In this document: positions 9,769-19,839 of the stretch, piece after piece | Layout: each line of letters begins with the position of its first letter | Numbering within the stretch: the first letter of the stretch is position 1 | Assembly: GCA_902616645.1 (NCBI GenBank) | Contig: CACMTO010000006.1 | Coordinates: forward strand, 1-64,000 | Source of the DNA: an uncultured Pelagibacteraceae bacterium | Lineage (GTDB): Bacteria > Pseudomonadota > Alphaproteobacteria > Pelagibacterales > Pelagibacteraceae | DNA: 64,000 bases | Direction of reading: 5' to 3' | Notes under the pieces: generated by a model | Seen by the model: only the letters and a program-made list of their open reading frames with translations | The model's database searches: none | Told to the model about the DNA's origin: nothing | Made by a program: the position numbers and the translations under genes

Positions 9769-10815
9769 ATGCCAAAATATTACACAAGAGTGTGTAATTT
9801 TCATTATGGCTCTGCATCAGAAACATTAATTAAGAATAAAAAAGCTCTCGCCTTACATGGCAATAATAAAATTTCATTTGATGAGATCGAAATAATTTCC
9901 AGAAGTAACCGAAAAAAAATACCTATAAATAAAATACATTATTTACCAAATAACTTAATTAAAAAAGTGCAGTTAGACTTGGAGAAAATCACAAAAAAAA
10001 AAAATTTTTATAGTTTAAGTTTTAATTCAATTCCAAATATAATGGGTATATTAAATATCACTCCTGATAGTTTTTCCGACGGCGGTAAATTTAATAAAAA
10101 ATATTTAGCCGAAAAACAAATGAAATACTTATTTAAAAGTGGGGCTAACCTAGTTGACATAGGAGGAGAGTCGACACGACCTGGTTCTAAAGAAGTGAGT
10201 TCAAGAGTTGAGTGGGGCCGACTTCAATCAATATTAAAAAAAATAAATAAAGAAAAATTTATTTCTCTTGACACCAGAAAATCTGAAATAATGGAAAAAG
10301 GTATTAAACTTGGAGTAAAATTAATAAATGATGTATCTGGACTTAGTTTTGACTTAAATTCAATAAATATTTTGAAGAAATATAAAACCCCATTTGTATT
10401 ACAGCATTCTCAAGGAAACCCTGATACAATGCAAGCAAATCCAAAATATAAAAATGTTGTTCTAGATATTTATGATTTTTTTGAGGAAAAATTAAAGTTT
10501 CTAAGAAATAAAGGCATAAAACACAAGAATATTATTTTAGACCCTGGGATTGGATTTGGAAAAAATTTGAAACATAATATTACAATTATTAAGAATATAT
10601 CGATTTACCATTCTTTAGGATTACCTATATTGCTTGGTATCTCTAGAAAAAAATTTATTAATGAATTATCTAAAAATAATGATAGTTCTTCTAGAGTAGG
10701 TGGAACTATTAGTTCAAGTATTTTTGCAATGATGCAGGGAGTTCAAATTTTAAGAGTTCACGATGTTAACGAAATTAATCAAAGCATTAAAGTTTTTAAA
10801 GAATTGATTAAATAA
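9769..10815 (+). CDS. folP: Dihydropteroate synthase
   Basis: Joins para-aminobenzoate to the pterin diphosphate in folate synthesis. The TIM-barrel signatures are present: NIMGILNITPDSFSDGGKF, GGESTRPGS, DVSGL and ILDPGIGFGKN. The 348-aa length is longer than E. coli (about 280 aa) because of an N-terminal extension of about 85 residues with no pterin-binding motifs; similar extensions occur in other alphaproteobacterial enzymes. It lies between ftsH (5-base gap) and glmM (2-base gap), a frequent bacterial order. Confidence 0.95.
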   Translation: MPKYYTRVCNFHYGSASETLIKNKKALALHGNNKISFDEIEIISRSNRKKIPINKIHYLPNNLIKKVQLDLEKITKKKNFYSLSFNSIPNIMGILNITPDSFSDGGKFNKKYLAEKQMKYLFKSGANLVDIGGESTRPGSKEVSSRVEWGRLQSILKKINKEKFISLDTRKSEIMEKGIKLGVKLINDVSGLSFDLNSINILKKYKTPFVLQHSQGNPDTMQANPKYKNVVLDIYDFFEEKLKFLRNKGIKHKNIILDPGIGFGKNLKHNITIIKNISIYHSLGLPILLGISRKKFINELSKNNDSSSRVGGTISSSIFAMMQGVQILRVHDVNEINQSIKVFKELIK

Positions 10816-10817
10816 TA

Positions 10818-12143
10818 ATGAAGTATTTTGGAACAGATGGAATACGAGGCCATGTCAATAGCAAGAATATTAATGGAGATATGTTTTTCAAATTTGGTCT
10901 TGCAGCTGGTAAATATTTTACCAACTTAAAGAAAAAAAAACAAACCGCAGTTATAGCAAAAGATACTAGGCTCTCTGGTTATGCCTTAGAACCTGCTTTA
11001 GTTTCTGGGCTAGCTTCTGCGGGAATGCATGTATACACTTTAGGTCCTTTACCAACGAATGGTTTAGCAATGCTAACAAAAGTGATGAATGCTAATTTAG
11101 GTATTATGATTACAGCATCCCATAATTTGTTTAATGATAATGGCTTAAAACTCTTTGGTCCTGATGGCTTAAAATTATCAGATAAGATACAAAAAAGAAT
11201 CGAAGATTTAATAGATAGCAAGGTTCAGATGCATTTATCAAATCCAAAACTTTTAGGAAGGGTGAAAAGGTTAGAGACAGGAACAGACGATTACATAAAA
11301 ATATTAAAAAAAAAAATACCAAAAAAATTTAAACTTAGAAAAATTAAAATTGCATTAGATTGTGCAAATGGTGCTGGTTATAAGTCTGCGCCAAAATTAA
11401 TAAAATCTCTTGGAGCCAAATTAATAGTGATTGGAAATAAACCTAATGGATTTAATATTAATAAAAATTGTGGATCAACTTTCCCGAATAAACTTAGAAA
11501 AATTGTTCTGAAACATAAAGCTAATTTAGGTATTTCTTTAGATGGTGATGCAGACAGGGTTATAATGTGTGATGAGAAGGGATCTATTGTTGATGGTGAT
11601 CAAATCATAGCAGCAATAGCACTTCAATGGAAAAATAAAAAAATTTTAAAAGGAGGAGTCGTTGGAACTCTAATGTCTAATTATGGTCTCGAAAAATTTT
11701 TTCAAAAGCAAAAAATAAAATTTGTTAGAGCTAATGTTGGAGATAGATATGTCAAAGAAATTATGCAAAAAAAAAAGTTTAATTTAGGTGGAGAGCAATC
11801 AGGTCACATTATTTTAGGAAAATTTGCAACAACAGGCGATGGTCTTTTAGTCGCTTTAGAAGTTATACGTGCGCTTGATAGAAAAATTAAGGCAAGTAAT
11901 TTTTTTAATGTTTTTGAGAAAGTTCCACAAGTACTAAAAAACATTAAAACTAAAAATATGAATATTCTAAAAAAACATAATGTAAAAAATTCAATAAGGC
12001 TCGCTAACAAAATGATGAAAGGACAAGGAAGAATTGTAATTAGAAAATCTGGGACAGAACAAAAAATAAGAGTAATGGGTGAAAGTAAAAATAAAATATT
12101 ACTAAATAAATGTATAAAATTGATAATTAAAAAAATTAAATAA
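10818..12143 (+). CDS. glmM: Phosphoglucosamine mutase
   Basis: Converts glucosamine-6-phosphate to glucosamine-1-phosphate for UDP-GlcNAc, peptidoglycan and LPS synthesis. The sequence has the start KYFGTDGIRG, the phosphoserine loop ITASHN, the metal loop DGDADR, the sugar-binding GGEQSGH and the phosphate-binding RKSGTEQKIRVM. These are the four conserved loops of the alpha-D-phosphohexomutases. Length (441 aa) is normal. It sits in the folP-glmM pair seen in many bacteria. Confidence 0.96.
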   Translation: MKYFGTDGIRGHVNSKNINGDMFFKFGLAAGKYFTNLKKKKQTAVIAKDTRLSGYALEPALVSGLASAGMHVYTLGPLPTNGLAMLTKVMNANLGIMITASHNLFNDNGLKLFGPDGLKLSDKIQKRIEDLIDSKVQMHLSNPKLLGRVKRLETGTDDYIKILKKKIPKKFKLRKIKIALDCANGAGYKSAPKLIKSLGAKLIVIGNKPNGFNINKNCGSTFPNKLRKIVLKHKANLGISLDGDADRVIMCDEKGSIVDGDQIIAAIALQWKNKKILKGGVVGTLMSNYGLEKFFQKQKIKFVRANVGDRYVKEIMQKKKFNLGGEQSGHIILGKFATTGDGLLVALEVIRALDRKIKASNFFNVFEKVPQVLKNIKTKNMNILKKHNVKNSIRLANKMMKGQGRIVIRKSGTEQKIRVMGESKNKILLNKCIKLIIKKIK

Positions 12144-12144
12144 A

Positions 12145-12957
12145 TTGAAACCAAAATCAAAAGTTTTGATAATTGCTGGATCAGACTCCTCTGGTGGTGC
12201 TGGTATTCAGGCTGATATTAAAACGATAACTAGCTTAGGCTCATATGCTATGACAGCTATAACAGCTGTAACAGTTCAAAATACTCAAGGTGTTAAAGCC
12301 GTTATCCCAATTTCTGAAAAAGAAATAAAAAATCAAATCATTTTTACTGCAAAAGATATAAAACCAGATGCAATAAAAATTGGAATGCTGCATACTTCAA
12401 AAGTTGTAAAAAAAGTTTTGGAGTCCTTAAAAGTTATAAAAGTAAAGAAAATAATATTAGATCCAGTAATGTTTTCAAAAGGAGGAAAAAGATTAATTGA
12501 TAATAAAGCTATTATAATTTTGAAAAAAAAACTTTTTAAGCATGTTTCTTTGATTACTCCAAATATTCCCGAGGCAGAAGTTTTGACTGGTATCAAGATA
12601 AGAACAACTAGTGATATGATAAAAGCGGCTAATAAATTACTTAGTCTAGGTGCAAAAAATGTTTTAATAAAAGGAGGTCATTTAAATTCTAAAAAAGTTG
12701 AGGATATCTTTCTGAATAAATCAGATTTTAAAATTTTTAGAAGTTTAAGGTATAATACCAAAAATACTCATGGAACTGGATGCACTTTATCAAGTGCAAT
12801 CACAACTTTTTATTCATGTGGAAAAAGTCTCATGAATGCTTGTGAGCTTGGAATTAAATATGTAAATTCCGCTATATTAACAAATCCAAGATATGGAAAA
12901 GGACATGGTCCAATAAACCATTTAAATTCAATGCAATTGATTAAGAGATTCAAATAA
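12145..12957 (+). CDS. thiD: Hydroxymethylpyrimidine/phosphomethylpyrimidine kinase
   Basis: A ribokinase-fold enzyme (270 aa) that phosphorylates hydroxymethylpyrimidine (HMP) twice in thiamine synthesis. Diagnostic parts are [23 protein letters not shown], the [11 protein letters not shown] strand and the catalytic [12 protein letters not shown] near the C-terminus. It begins with TTG one base after the glmM stop, and its stop overlaps the purA start by one base. SAR11 bacteria are reported to lack thiC and to depend on external HMP or a related precursor; a ThiD kinase is what such a salvage route needs. Confidence 0.94.
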   Translation: MKPKSKVLIIAGSDSSGGAGIQADIKTITSLGSYAMTAITAVTVQNTQGVKAVIPISEKEIKNQIIFTAKDIKPDAIKIGMLHTSKVVKKVLESLKVIKVKKIILDPVMFSKGGKRLIDNKAIIILKKKLFKHVSLITPNIPEAEVLTGIKIRTTSDMIKAANKLLSLGAKNVLIKGGHLNSKKVEDIFLNKSDFKIFRSLRYNTKNTHGTGCTLSSAITTFYSCGKSLMNACELGIKYVNSAILTNPRYGKGHGPINHLNSMQLIKRFK

Positions 12958-14249
12958 TGAAAAATGTAGTTGTAGTGGGTTCTCAATGGGGAGATGAGGG
13001 TAAAGGAAAAATAGTAGATTGGCTTTCGGAGCAAGCTGATGTTGTTGTAAGATTCCAAGGTGGACACAATGCTGGTCATACTCTTGTGATAGATGGTATT
13101 ACATACAAGTTAAGATTATTACCATCAGGAATTGTTCGAAAAAATAAAATTTCAGTTATTGGTAATGGTGTTGTAGTCGATCCCTGGGCATTATTAGAGG
13201 AGATTGAAGAAATTACATCTAAAGGTGTTACAATTACATCTGAGAATTTTATGATTTCTGAGTCAGCAAATTTAATTTTACCTTTTCATAGAGAAATGGA
13301 CGAAATAAGAGAAGATGCAGCGGGTAAGGGAAAAATTGGAACAACTAGAAGAGGTATTGGACCTGCTTACGAGGATAAGGTAGGAAGAAGATCAATTAGA
13401 GTGATGGATTTAAGATCTGAAAAAAACTTAGATCAAAGACTTGGGGTGGTTTTAGAGCACCACAATGCAATAAGAAAAGGATTAGGAAAAAAAATTTTTG
13501 AAAAAGAAAAATTAAAAGAAGAATTACTTAATATAGCACCTAAAATTCTGAAATTCTCACATCCGGTGTGGCTAAAAATAGATAAATTCAAAAGAAAAAA
13601 AATGAAAATCCTTTTTGAAGGAGCTCAAGGGATTTTGCTTGATGTAGATCATGGTACATATCCCTTCGTTACTTCTTCTAATACGGTAGCTTCAAGTGCT
13701 GCTACAGGGTCTGGTTGTGGACCAAATTCAATAAATTACGTTTTAGGTATAACTAAAGCATACACTACTAGGGTAGGTGAAGGACCATTTCCAACGGAAT
13801 TAAAGAATGAAATAGGTGAATTATTAGGTGAAAGGGGTAAAGAGTTTGGCACAGTTACAAGTCGCAAAAGAAGGTGTGGTTGGTTTGATGGTGTTTTGGT
13901 GAGGCAATCAATTAAAATATCTGGTATAAGTGGTATTGCTTTAACGAAATTAGATGTTCTTGATGAATTGGATGAAATCAAAATGTGTGTTGAGTATGAA
14001 CTTGATGGAAAAAAGATCAACTATTTACCTGCAGCGGTTGAAGATCAATTAAAGATAAAACCAATTTATAAAACTTTTTTAGGATGGAAAGAGTCTACTA
14101 AAGGAATTAAAAATTTTGATGAACTACCAGAAAATGCAAAAAAATATATTTTTGCAGTAGAGGATTTTATTGAAACAAAAATCTCAAGTATTTCTACTAG
14201 TCCAGAAAGAAAAGATACTATTTTAATTGAAAATCCTTTTGAAATCTAG
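12957..14249 (+). CDS. purA: Adenylosuccinate synthetase
   Basis: GTP-dependent conversion of IMP and aspartate to adenylosuccinate, the first committed step to AMP. The N-terminus [18 protein letters not shown] contains the catalytic Asp and P-loop. [22 protein letters not shown] and [18 protein letters not shown] follow in order, with the C-terminal nucleotide-binding segment behind. Length (430 aa) is normal. It ends the long rightward block and shares its last bases with the convergent rpoH stop. Confidence 0.97.
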   Translation: MKNVVVVGSQWGDEGKGKIVDWLSEQADVVVRFQGGHNAGHTLVIDGITYKLRLLPSGIVRKNKISVIGNGVVVDPWALLEEIEEITSKGVTITSENFMISESANLILPFHREMDEIREDAAGKGKIGTTRRGIGPAYEDKVGRRSIRVMDLRSEKNLDQRLGVVLEHHNAIRKGLGKKIFEKEKLKEELLNIAPKILKFSHPVWLKIDKFKRKKMKILFEGAQGILLDVDHGTYPFVTSSNTVASSAATGSGCGPNSINYVLGITKAYTTRVGEGPFPTELKNEIGELLGERGKEFGTVTSRKRRCGWFDGVLVRQSIKISGISGIALTKLDVLDELDEIKMCVEYELDGKKINYLPAAVEDQLKIKPIYKTFLGWKESTKGIKNFDELPENAKKYIFAVEDFIETKISSISTSPERKDTILIENPFEI

Positions 14250-15145
14250 TTCACAGGCAATAAATTTTTTGATTTAGCTAACAACAACATATGTTTTTGA
14301 AGTTTTTCAAAAGCTTTATTTTCAATTTGTCTCACTCTTTCTCTGCTAATCTTATATTTTTTGCTTAAATCTTCAAGAGTATCAGGATTATCATTTAGTC
14401 TTCTAGAATATAATATTTCTCTTTCCCTGTTATTTAAAACCTGAATTGAATTTTTTAACAGGTCTTTTCTTTGTTCCATTTCCTCTTGATGAGCAAATTT
14501 TAAATCGTGATCTAATTCTTTATCCACAAGCCAATCCTGCCACTCATCTCCATCTTCACCCACTTGAGCATTCAGCGAAAACTCTTTACCCGAAAGTCTA
14601 CGGTTCATTGACACAACTTCATCTTTACTAACATCAAGTTTATTTGCTATTAGATCTACATGCTCATTTTTCAAGTCTCCCTCGGATTGTGGAGCAATTT
14701 GATTTTTTAATTTTTTTAGATTGAAAAATAATTTTTTTTGGGCACTCGTCGTACCAATTTTAACTAAGCTCCATGATCTTAAAATATATTCTTGTATAGA
14801 TGCTTTTATCCACCACATCGCATACGTAGCAAGTCTAAATCCCTTTTCAGGTTCGAACTTTTTTACTGCTTGCATCAAACCTATATTTCCCTCTGAGATC
14901 ATCTCATTTACAGGTAAACCGTAACCTTTATAACCCATGGCAATTTTTGCTACTAATCTAAGATGACTTGTCACAAGCTTTTCAGCAGATTTTATATTAC
15001 CTGTTGTTTTCCAATTTTTTGCAAGCATATATTCTTCTTCAGCATCTAGCATTGGAAATTTTTTAATTTGCTCCAAATATGTTGACAATCCACCTTCACT
15101 AGAAATTATAGGAAGATTACTGTTAAATGTTGTACTCATAGACAA
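14246..15145 (-). CDS. rpoH: RNA polymerase heat-shock sigma factor (sigma-32)
   Basis: A 299-aa group 3 sigma-70 factor. Region 2 contains [39 protein letters not shown] and [18 protein letters not shown]. The RpoH box region is followed by region 4 with [14 protein letters not shown] and [17 protein letters not shown]. It directs transcription of chaperone and protease genes. SAR11 genomes are described as having very few sigma factors, so this is probably one of only a couple in the cell. The stop codon overlaps that of purA in a shared CTAG. Confidence 0.95.
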   Translation of the reverse strand: MSMSTTFNSNLPIISSEGGLSTYLEQIKKFPMLDAEEEYMLAKNWKTTGNIKSAEKLVTSHLRLVAKIAMGYKGYGLPVNEMISEGNIGLMQAVKKFEPEKGFRLATYAMWWIKASIQEYILRSWSLVKIGTTSAQKKLFFNLKKLKNQIAPQSEGDLKNEHVDLIANKLDVSKDEVVSMNRRLSGKEFSLNAQVGEDGDEWQDWLVDKELDHDLKFAHQEEMEQRKDLLKNSIQVLNNREREILYSRRLNDNPDTLEDLSKKYKISRERVRQIENKAFEKLQKHMLLLAKSKNLLPVN

Positions 15146-15179
15146 TTTATCTAATTAATTTTAATTTTTTTTCAATATT

Positions 15180-16160
15180 TTATTTGCTTGAGTTTCTTAG
15201 CATTTTAAGAATTATTTCAAGCTCTTTTGGTAAAATTGAGTTAAAAGTCATCTCTTTTTTTTTTTTAGGGTGAACAAATCCAATTGTTTTAGCATGGAGA
15301 AATTGCCTGTTAAGATAGGTCAATTTTTTTTCTAGAGAGATGTTGATATTTTTAATTCTTTTATATCTTTTTTTATATAGATTATCACCAACAATACTAT
15401 GGCCAAGATAATTCATATGCACCCTGATCTGGTGAGTTCTTCCAGTCTCTAATTTACATTCTAATAAACTAAAAGTTGGAATATTTTTATTTTCAAAAAT
15501 TTCTATAGTTTCATAATTTGTGATTGCTTTTTTTCCCTTAGTTTTATTTACTTCCATCATTTGCCTATTTTTAGAGCTTCTTACAATTAGTGTTTCAATT
15601 TTTCCTTTTGAGGGTCTAATTTTTCCCCATATCAATAATTGATAAATTCTCTTAATAGAGTGATTACTAAATTGAAGAGAAAGATTTTCATGAGCTTGAT
15701 TATTTTTTGCTATTACAATTAAACCAGATGTATTTTTATCTAATCTATGTACAATTCCGGGTCTTAATTTATCACCAACACTTGATAGAGAATTCTTATT
15801 GTAACTAACTAATGCATTAACTATTGTTTTGTCGAAATTCCCTGCACCTGGATGTATTACAATTCCAGCTGGTTTGTTTAGAATCATAAGATCTGTATCC
15901 TCATAAATTATGTCTAGCTTGTAATTGTAAGGTTTTAGGGAAGTTTTTTGTGGTTCAGGAATTGATAATTCTATAACATCACCAGCTGAGATTTTTTTTG
16001 AGGGGTCTAATAGGACTTTATCGTTTAATCTTAATTTTCCGTTTAGGATTAAATTTTTAACTCTTGTCCTGCTTATACCGCTCTCTTTTTTACTTAAAAA
16101 AACATCTATGCGAAAGTCTTTATCAGAGTCTTTAACAATCAAATTTATTTTTTTTTTCAT
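15180..16160 (-). CDS. rluD: RluD-type 23S rRNA pseudouridine synthase
   Basis: A 326-aa RluA/RluD-family enzyme. An S4-like RNA-binding domain (about 12-75: RIDVFLSKKE, RTRVKNLI, VLLDPSKKISAGD) precedes the catalytic domain. That domain contains NKPAGIVIHPG and the active-site motif HRLDKNTSGLIVIAK with the catalytic Asp, and ends with ETGRTHQIRVH. It makes pseudouridine in helix 69 of 23S rRNA. Beginning upstream of rpoH on the same strand, it is likely co-transcribed with it; rluD-rpoH adjacency is common in Alphaproteobacteria. Confidence 0.93.
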   Translation of the reverse strand: MKKKINLIVKDSDKDFRIDVFLSKKESGISRTRVKNLILNGKLRLNDKVLLDPSKKISAGDVIELSIPEPQKTSLKPYNYKLDIIYEDTDLMILNKPAGIVIHPGAGNFDKTIVNALVSYNKNSLSSVGDKLRPGIVHRLDKNTSGLIVIAKNNQAHENLSLQFSNHSIKRIYQLLIWGKIRPSKGKIETLIVRSSKNRQMMEVNKTKGKKAITNYETIEIFENKNIPTFSLLECKLETGRTHQIRVHMNYLGHSIVGDNLYKKRYKRIKNINISLEKKLTYLNRQFLHAKTIGFVHPKKKKEMTFNSILPKELEIILKMLRNSSK

Positions 16161-16183
16161 AAAATGTTATATTAATATTATAT

Positions 16184-16260
16184 GCGTCTGTAGCTCAACT
16201 GGATAGAGCGCCTGACTTCGGATCAGGAGGTTCTGGGTTCGACTCCTAGCAGACGCACCA
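16184..16260 (+). tRNA. tRNA-Arg (anticodon TCG)
   Basis: A cloverleaf of 77 bases with encoded CCA. The acceptor stem GCGTCTG (16184-16190) pairs with CAGACGC (16250-16256). The anticodon stem CCTGA/TCAGG encloses loop CTTCGGA with anticodon TCG at 16218-16220. The T arm contains GGTTCGACTCC. It would read CGN arginine codons. It lies on the plus strand in the gap between two minus-strand genes, with the permease stop only two bases after its CCA. Confidence 0.98.
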
Positions 16261-16262
16261 TT

Positions 16263-17054
16263 CTATTCACCCATATTTATCAAAGTTCCTTTTATGCGAG
16301 CTTTTAAAAAAGAAAAATAAAATAAACCTATACCACCAGCTAAATAAGCCAGATTTAATAAATATGCTATTCTTAAATTTTGGTAATTAACAAAATCGTT
16401 TAGAAGGATATTTCTTGCTTCATCAAAGATATAAACTAAAGGTAGTCCTTTAGCTATAATTTGAAAAAAATTAGGAAGAATTTCTAAAGGATAATATATA
16501 CAACCTAAAGGGGCTAGTAAAAATAGAGATGACCATGCGATATTTTCAAACGCGGGGCCAAATCTAATTAGTCCAGCACTTACAAATAGACCTAATGTTA
16601 TTCCAAAAATGTAAAGACTTAAAAATAATAAAAGTAATGGAAATCCAAGTTTCAATATTGAAATACCAAATAATGGCGAGGTTAGGAGTATTGCAGGCAC
16701 TAATCCAATAAGTGTCCTTATCAAAGCTGTAAAAATAAGAGATAAAATTATTTCTTTTATCTTTAAAGGCGCAATGAATAAATTTGTAAAATTTCTACTC
16801 CAAATTTCCTCTAAAAAAAGCATATTGAAACTTATGCTCGATCTAAATAGAATATCATAAAGTATTGCACACGTAAGAATTACTCCAATAGCATTATTGT
16901 AATAATCGCTATAAATAGAAAAGAATTTTGAGATAAAACCCCAGAGAATAATCTGTATTGTCGGCCAATAAATTAGATCTAAAACTCGAGGCAAAGAACT
17001 TTTAATTAGATAAAAATGTCTTAAAAAAAGACCATACATTTTATTTAAGTTCAT
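16263..17054 (-). CDS. ABC-2 type exporter permease
   Basis: A 263-aa hydrophobic protein with about six predicted membrane segments, of the ABC-2/NodJ-like permease type (FISKFF, then the NLFIAPLKIKEI loop, SAGLIRFGPAFENIAW and LAPLGCIYYPLEILP). It overlaps the ATPase gene upstream by four bases (ATGA). The pair makes a simple exporter; such pairs move drugs, lipids or polysaccharides, and the substrate here is unknown. Inner-membrane location is certain from hydrophobicity. Confidence 0.85.
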   Translation of the reverse strand: MNLNKMYGLFLRHFYLIKSSLPRVLDLIYWPTIQIILWGFISKFFSIYSDYYNNAIGVILTCAILYDILFRSSISFNMLFLEEIWSRNFTNLFIAPLKIKEIILSLIFTALIRTLIGLVPAILLTSPLFGISILKLGFPLLLLFLSLYIFGITLGLFVSAGLIRFGPAFENIAWSSLFLLAPLGCIYYPLEILPNFFQIIAKGLPLVYIFDEARNILLNDFVNYQNLRIAYLLNLAYLAGGIGLFYFSFLKARIKGTLINMGE

Positions 17055-17779
17055 ATTTTCTCTCTATTAAGTTCTAAAAAAACTTCTTCCATATTTTTTC
17101 TACCATGTTTAATAATTAAGTCATTTGGACTTCCTTTATCGATGATAATGCCATCATTCATCATTAGCACGAATGAACATAATCTTTCCACTTCGGTCAT
17201 ATTATGAGAAGCAAGTAAAATAGATGCTTTTTTTTCTTTTTGATAATCTTCCAAAAAGCTTCTTACAAAATCTCCTGTTTCAGGATCAAGGGATGCAGTA
17301 GGTTCGTCAAGTAATAATACTGATGGATCATTTATAATCGATTTCGCTAAGCTGACTCTATTTTTCTGACCTGAAGAAAGTTCACCAGTAATCTTATTTA
17401 AAATTGTGTTTAATCTTAGTTTTTCTGAAATACTTTCAATTTTTATTTTAAGATTTTTTACATCATATAATCTTCCATAAACTTCCAGATTTTGCCTAAC
17501 AGTTAATTTTTTTGGTAACTCAATATATGGAGAGATAAAATTTATATTATTTAATAACTCAACTCTTCTATTTTCGATTTCAATTCCATTAATTAGAACT
17601 TTCCCACTGGAGGGTTTTAGTAATCCTAAAATCATTCCAATTGTTGTTGTTTTACCACATCCATTAGGACCAAGAATTCCCATTATTTGATTTTTATTTA
17701 CTTTAAAAGATATATTTTTAACAGCCTCTTTACTCTCGTAATTTTTTGTTAATCGAAATACTTCAAGTGGACTAGTCAT
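17051..17779 (-). CDS. ABC transporter ATP-binding subunit
   Basis: A 242-aa nucleotide-binding domain with Walker A GPNGCGKTT, signature LSSGQKNRVSLAKSI, Walker B VLLLDEPTASLDPETG and the switch His in ILLASHNM. It belongs to the CcmA/NodI-like class that partners ABC-2 permeases. Four-base overlaps with tsaC upstream and the permease downstream indicate one operon with coupled translation. The substrate is unknown. Confidence 0.93.
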   Translation of the reverse strand: MTSPLEVFRLTKNYESKEAVKNISFKVNKNQIMGILGPNGCGKTTTIGMILGLLKPSSGKVLINGIEIENRRVELLNNINFISPYIELPKKLTVRQNLEVYGRLYDVKNLKIKIESISEKLRLNTILNKITGELSSGQKNRVSLAKSIINDPSVLLLDEPTASLDPETGDFVRSFLEDYQKEKKASILLASHNMTEVERLCSFVLMMNDGIIIDKGSPNDLIIKHGRKNMEEVFLELNREKI

Positions 17780-18711
17780 CTAAATTTCGCTGCCCTTATT
17801 AATCTATCATTTATTGTTCTTCCTATTCCTTTGTTAGGGATTTTATCAACTGCAATTGATCGGTAATTATCTTTTTTTATTTTTCTTAATAAACTATATA
17901 AATTTTTCGCAGCTTCTTTTAAATTTCCATTTTTGGATAAAAAGAAATGATTAATTTGAGTTTTTTTCTTTTTCTTAATTAATAAATATGCTTCGTTAAT
18001 TCTACTCTTCTTGGCGTTAAGTCTAATGGGTATTCCAGGAGAGTAATGAAGTTTCAGTTGTCCAGGAGAATAAATTTTTGGGGGATTGTTATTTAAATAA
18101 ATTTTTTTCTTTAACGCATTTTTAATAATTGAAATTTCCATTGAACCTAATCTTAATATCTTTGGTTTATTTCTTAGATCAATTATTGTTGACTCTAAAC
18201 CAAGAGATGATTTACCACCCTCAAGAACATATTTTATTTTTTTTCCAAAATCTTCTCTGACATCAGATGAGGTCACGGCACTGACTTTTGAAGATAGGTT
18301 TGCACTGGGGGCAGCTAGAGGAAAATCTATAATTTTTAATAATCTTTTTGTAATTTTGTGATTAGGAAATCTTATAGCTAAAGTTTTTTTATAATTTGTT
18401 GCAATTTTAGATATCTTCGTATTTTTTTTAAGATTTAAAATAAATGTAATTGGTCCTGGACAAAATTTTTTATACAGTTTTAAAAAAGAATCATTGTAAT
18501 TACAGTCGTTATTTAATTGTTTGAGGTCATGATAATGAACTATTAATGGGTTATTTTTTGGTCTTTTTTTTAGAGTAAATATTTTCTTACAAGCAATATC
18601 TGAATAAGCATTACCTGCTAGCCCATAAACTGTTTCTGTAGGAATAGCCACACACTCATTACTTTTAAGCAATTTTTTTGCTTTTTTAATATTTGTAAGA
18701 TTAATTTTCAT
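17776..18711 (-). CDS. tsaC: L-threonylcarbamoyladenylate synthase (Sua5/YrdC/TsaC family)
   Basis: Makes threonylcarbamoyl-AMP, the donor for t6A37 in ANN-reading tRNAs. The YrdC domain spans about residues 5-195 with IPTETVYGLAGNAYS, KKRPKNNPLIVHY, LAIRFPNH and PLAAPSANLSS. A C-terminal Sua5-like domain follows the YSPGQLKLHYSPG linker. Length (311 aa) is close to the Sua5 form. It is first in a three-gene minus-strand operon with the ABC exporter. Confidence 0.93.
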   Translation of the reverse strand: MKINLTNIKKAKKLLKSNECVAIPTETVYGLAGNAYSDIACKKIFTLKKRPKNNPLIVHYHDLKQLNNDCNYNDSFLKLYKKFCPGPITFILNLKKNTKISKIATNYKKTLAIRFPNHKITKRLLKIIDFPLAAPSANLSSKVSAVTSSDVREDFGKKIKYVLEGGKSSLGLESTIIDLRNKPKILRLGSMEISIIKNALKKKIYLNNNPPKIYSPGQLKLHYSPGIPIRLNAKKSRINEAYLLIKKKKKTQINHFFLSKNGNLKEAAKNLYSLLRKIKKDNYRSIAVDKIPNKGIGRTINDRLIRAAKFR

Positions 18712-18731
18712 GTATTATCTGAAAGTAATAT

Positions 18732-18974
18732 ATGAAAGATAAAATTTTACCAAACGATTATAATTCTTTATCTCTTGAAGAATTGACCCATGAAGCTAAT
18801 AAAGTAATAGAGGATCTTGAAAATCAAAAAAATTTAGAGACCTCGATTGAAAAATACCATAAATTATTAAAACTCAACAATATTATTGAAAAAAAATTTC
18901 AAAAAAACATTAAAGACATAAACGTTAATACAAAAGAGAAAATTTCAAGAATAATTACAAAAAAAAATGATTAA
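18732..18974 (+). CDS. xseB: Exodeoxyribonuclease VII small subunit
   Basis: An 80-aa, highly charged helical protein with the XseB pattern SLEELTHEANKVIEDLENQKN...LETSIEKYHKLLKL. XseB forms the helical tether of exonuclease VII with XseA. It overlaps ispA by eight bases, and the order xseB-ispA-dxs is a well-known bacterial arrangement, which supports the call despite the small size. It is divergent from tsaC across a gap of 20 bases. Confidence 0.87.
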   Translation: MKDKILPNDYNSLSLEELTHEANKVIEDLENQKNLETSIEKYHKLLKLNNIIEKKFQKNIKDINVNTKEKISRIITKKND

Positions 18975-19839
18975 AAAATTAAATAGAATTGCAAATGATA
19001 CAAATTTTTTTTTAAAAAAATTTATCAAAAAACAAAAAAAGTCTGCTTTAATTGTGCCTATGAAGTATGGGCTATTCTCAAAAGGTAAGAAAATAAGGTC
19101 AAAAATTTTAATAGATATTGGTTCATTATTTAAAATTAATTATAAATCGCTAATCATTATTGGATCAGCAGTTGAGTGTATTCATGCGTATTCTCTAATT
19201 CATGACGATTTACCTTGTATGGATAATGACTCAATTAGAAGAGGTAAACCAGCTACGCATATTAAATTTGGCGAGTCGACCGCAGTTCTCGCGGGTAACT
19301 CACTTCTAACTATGGCTTTTGAAATTTTAAGTCATAATGACTTAAATATCCCTGAAAAAATTAAAATTGCTTTAATAAATAAAATTTCTGAAAGTTCAGG
19401 ACATTTAGGTATAGCAGGTGGCCAATATTTAGATTTAAATTATGAAAAAAAAAAGATCTCACAACGTAAAATTATCGAAATGGAAATAAAAAAAACAGGA
19501 AAACTTTTTAGTTTTTGTTGTGTTGCACCATTAATTTTAAAAAGAAAAGGTAAAAATGAGATTAATAAATTTGAAAAAATCGGTGCAGATATTGGTTTAT
19601 TATTTCAGGTTGCAGATGATTTGATTGATCATAAGGGAAGTTTAAATACTGCTGGAAAAAAAACTGGTAAAGATAAAAAAAGAGGCAAAGCAACTTTAAT
19701 CAGTTTACTCGGGTATAAAAATACTATTAAATATGCTAATAAATTAATTTTAAAGATAAATAATAAAATAGAAAAATATGGATCAAGTTCAAAAAATATT
19801 TCTGAAACTTTAAAATATATTTTAGATAGAAAAAAATGA
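18967..19839 (+). CDS. ispA: Farnesyl/geranyl diphosphate synthase (polyprenyl synthetase)
   Basis: A 290-aa trans-isoprenyl diphosphate synthase. The first aspartate-rich motif is DDLPCMDND (residues 80-88) and the second is DDLID near 217. It condenses IPP with allylic diphosphates to make farnesyl diphosphate for quinones and lipid carriers. The short bacterial DDxxxxD form of the first motif is typical of IspA. It sits between xseB (8-base overlap) and dxs (4-base overlap), so precursor and chain synthesis are co-expressed. Confidence 0.93.
   Translation: MIKKLNRIANDTNFFLKKFIKKQKKSALIVPMKYGLFSKGKKIRSKILIDIGSLFKINYKSLIIIGSAVECIHAYSLIHDDLPCMDNDSIRRGKPATHIKFGESTAVLAGNSLLTMAFEILSHNDLNIPEKIKIALINKISESSGHLGIAGGQYLDLNYEKKKISQRKIIEMEIKKTGKLFSFCCVAPLILKRKGKNEINKFEKIGADIGLLFQVADDLIDHKGSLNTAGKKTGKDKKRGKATLISLLGYKNTIKYANKLILKINNKIEKYGSSSKNISETLKYILDRKK

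Noticed and set aside
14520-14528. TTATCCACA, a perfect DnaA-box 9-mer
   Set aside because: Lies inside rpoH, where it encodes Val-Asp-Lys; single occurrence with no cluster. It shows that the 9-mer can arise by chance here.
16184-16260. tRNA-Arg as an integration site for a genomic island
   Set aside because: No integrase, no repeated tRNA 3' end and ordinary core genes on both sides. The same holds for tRNA-Leu at 32946.
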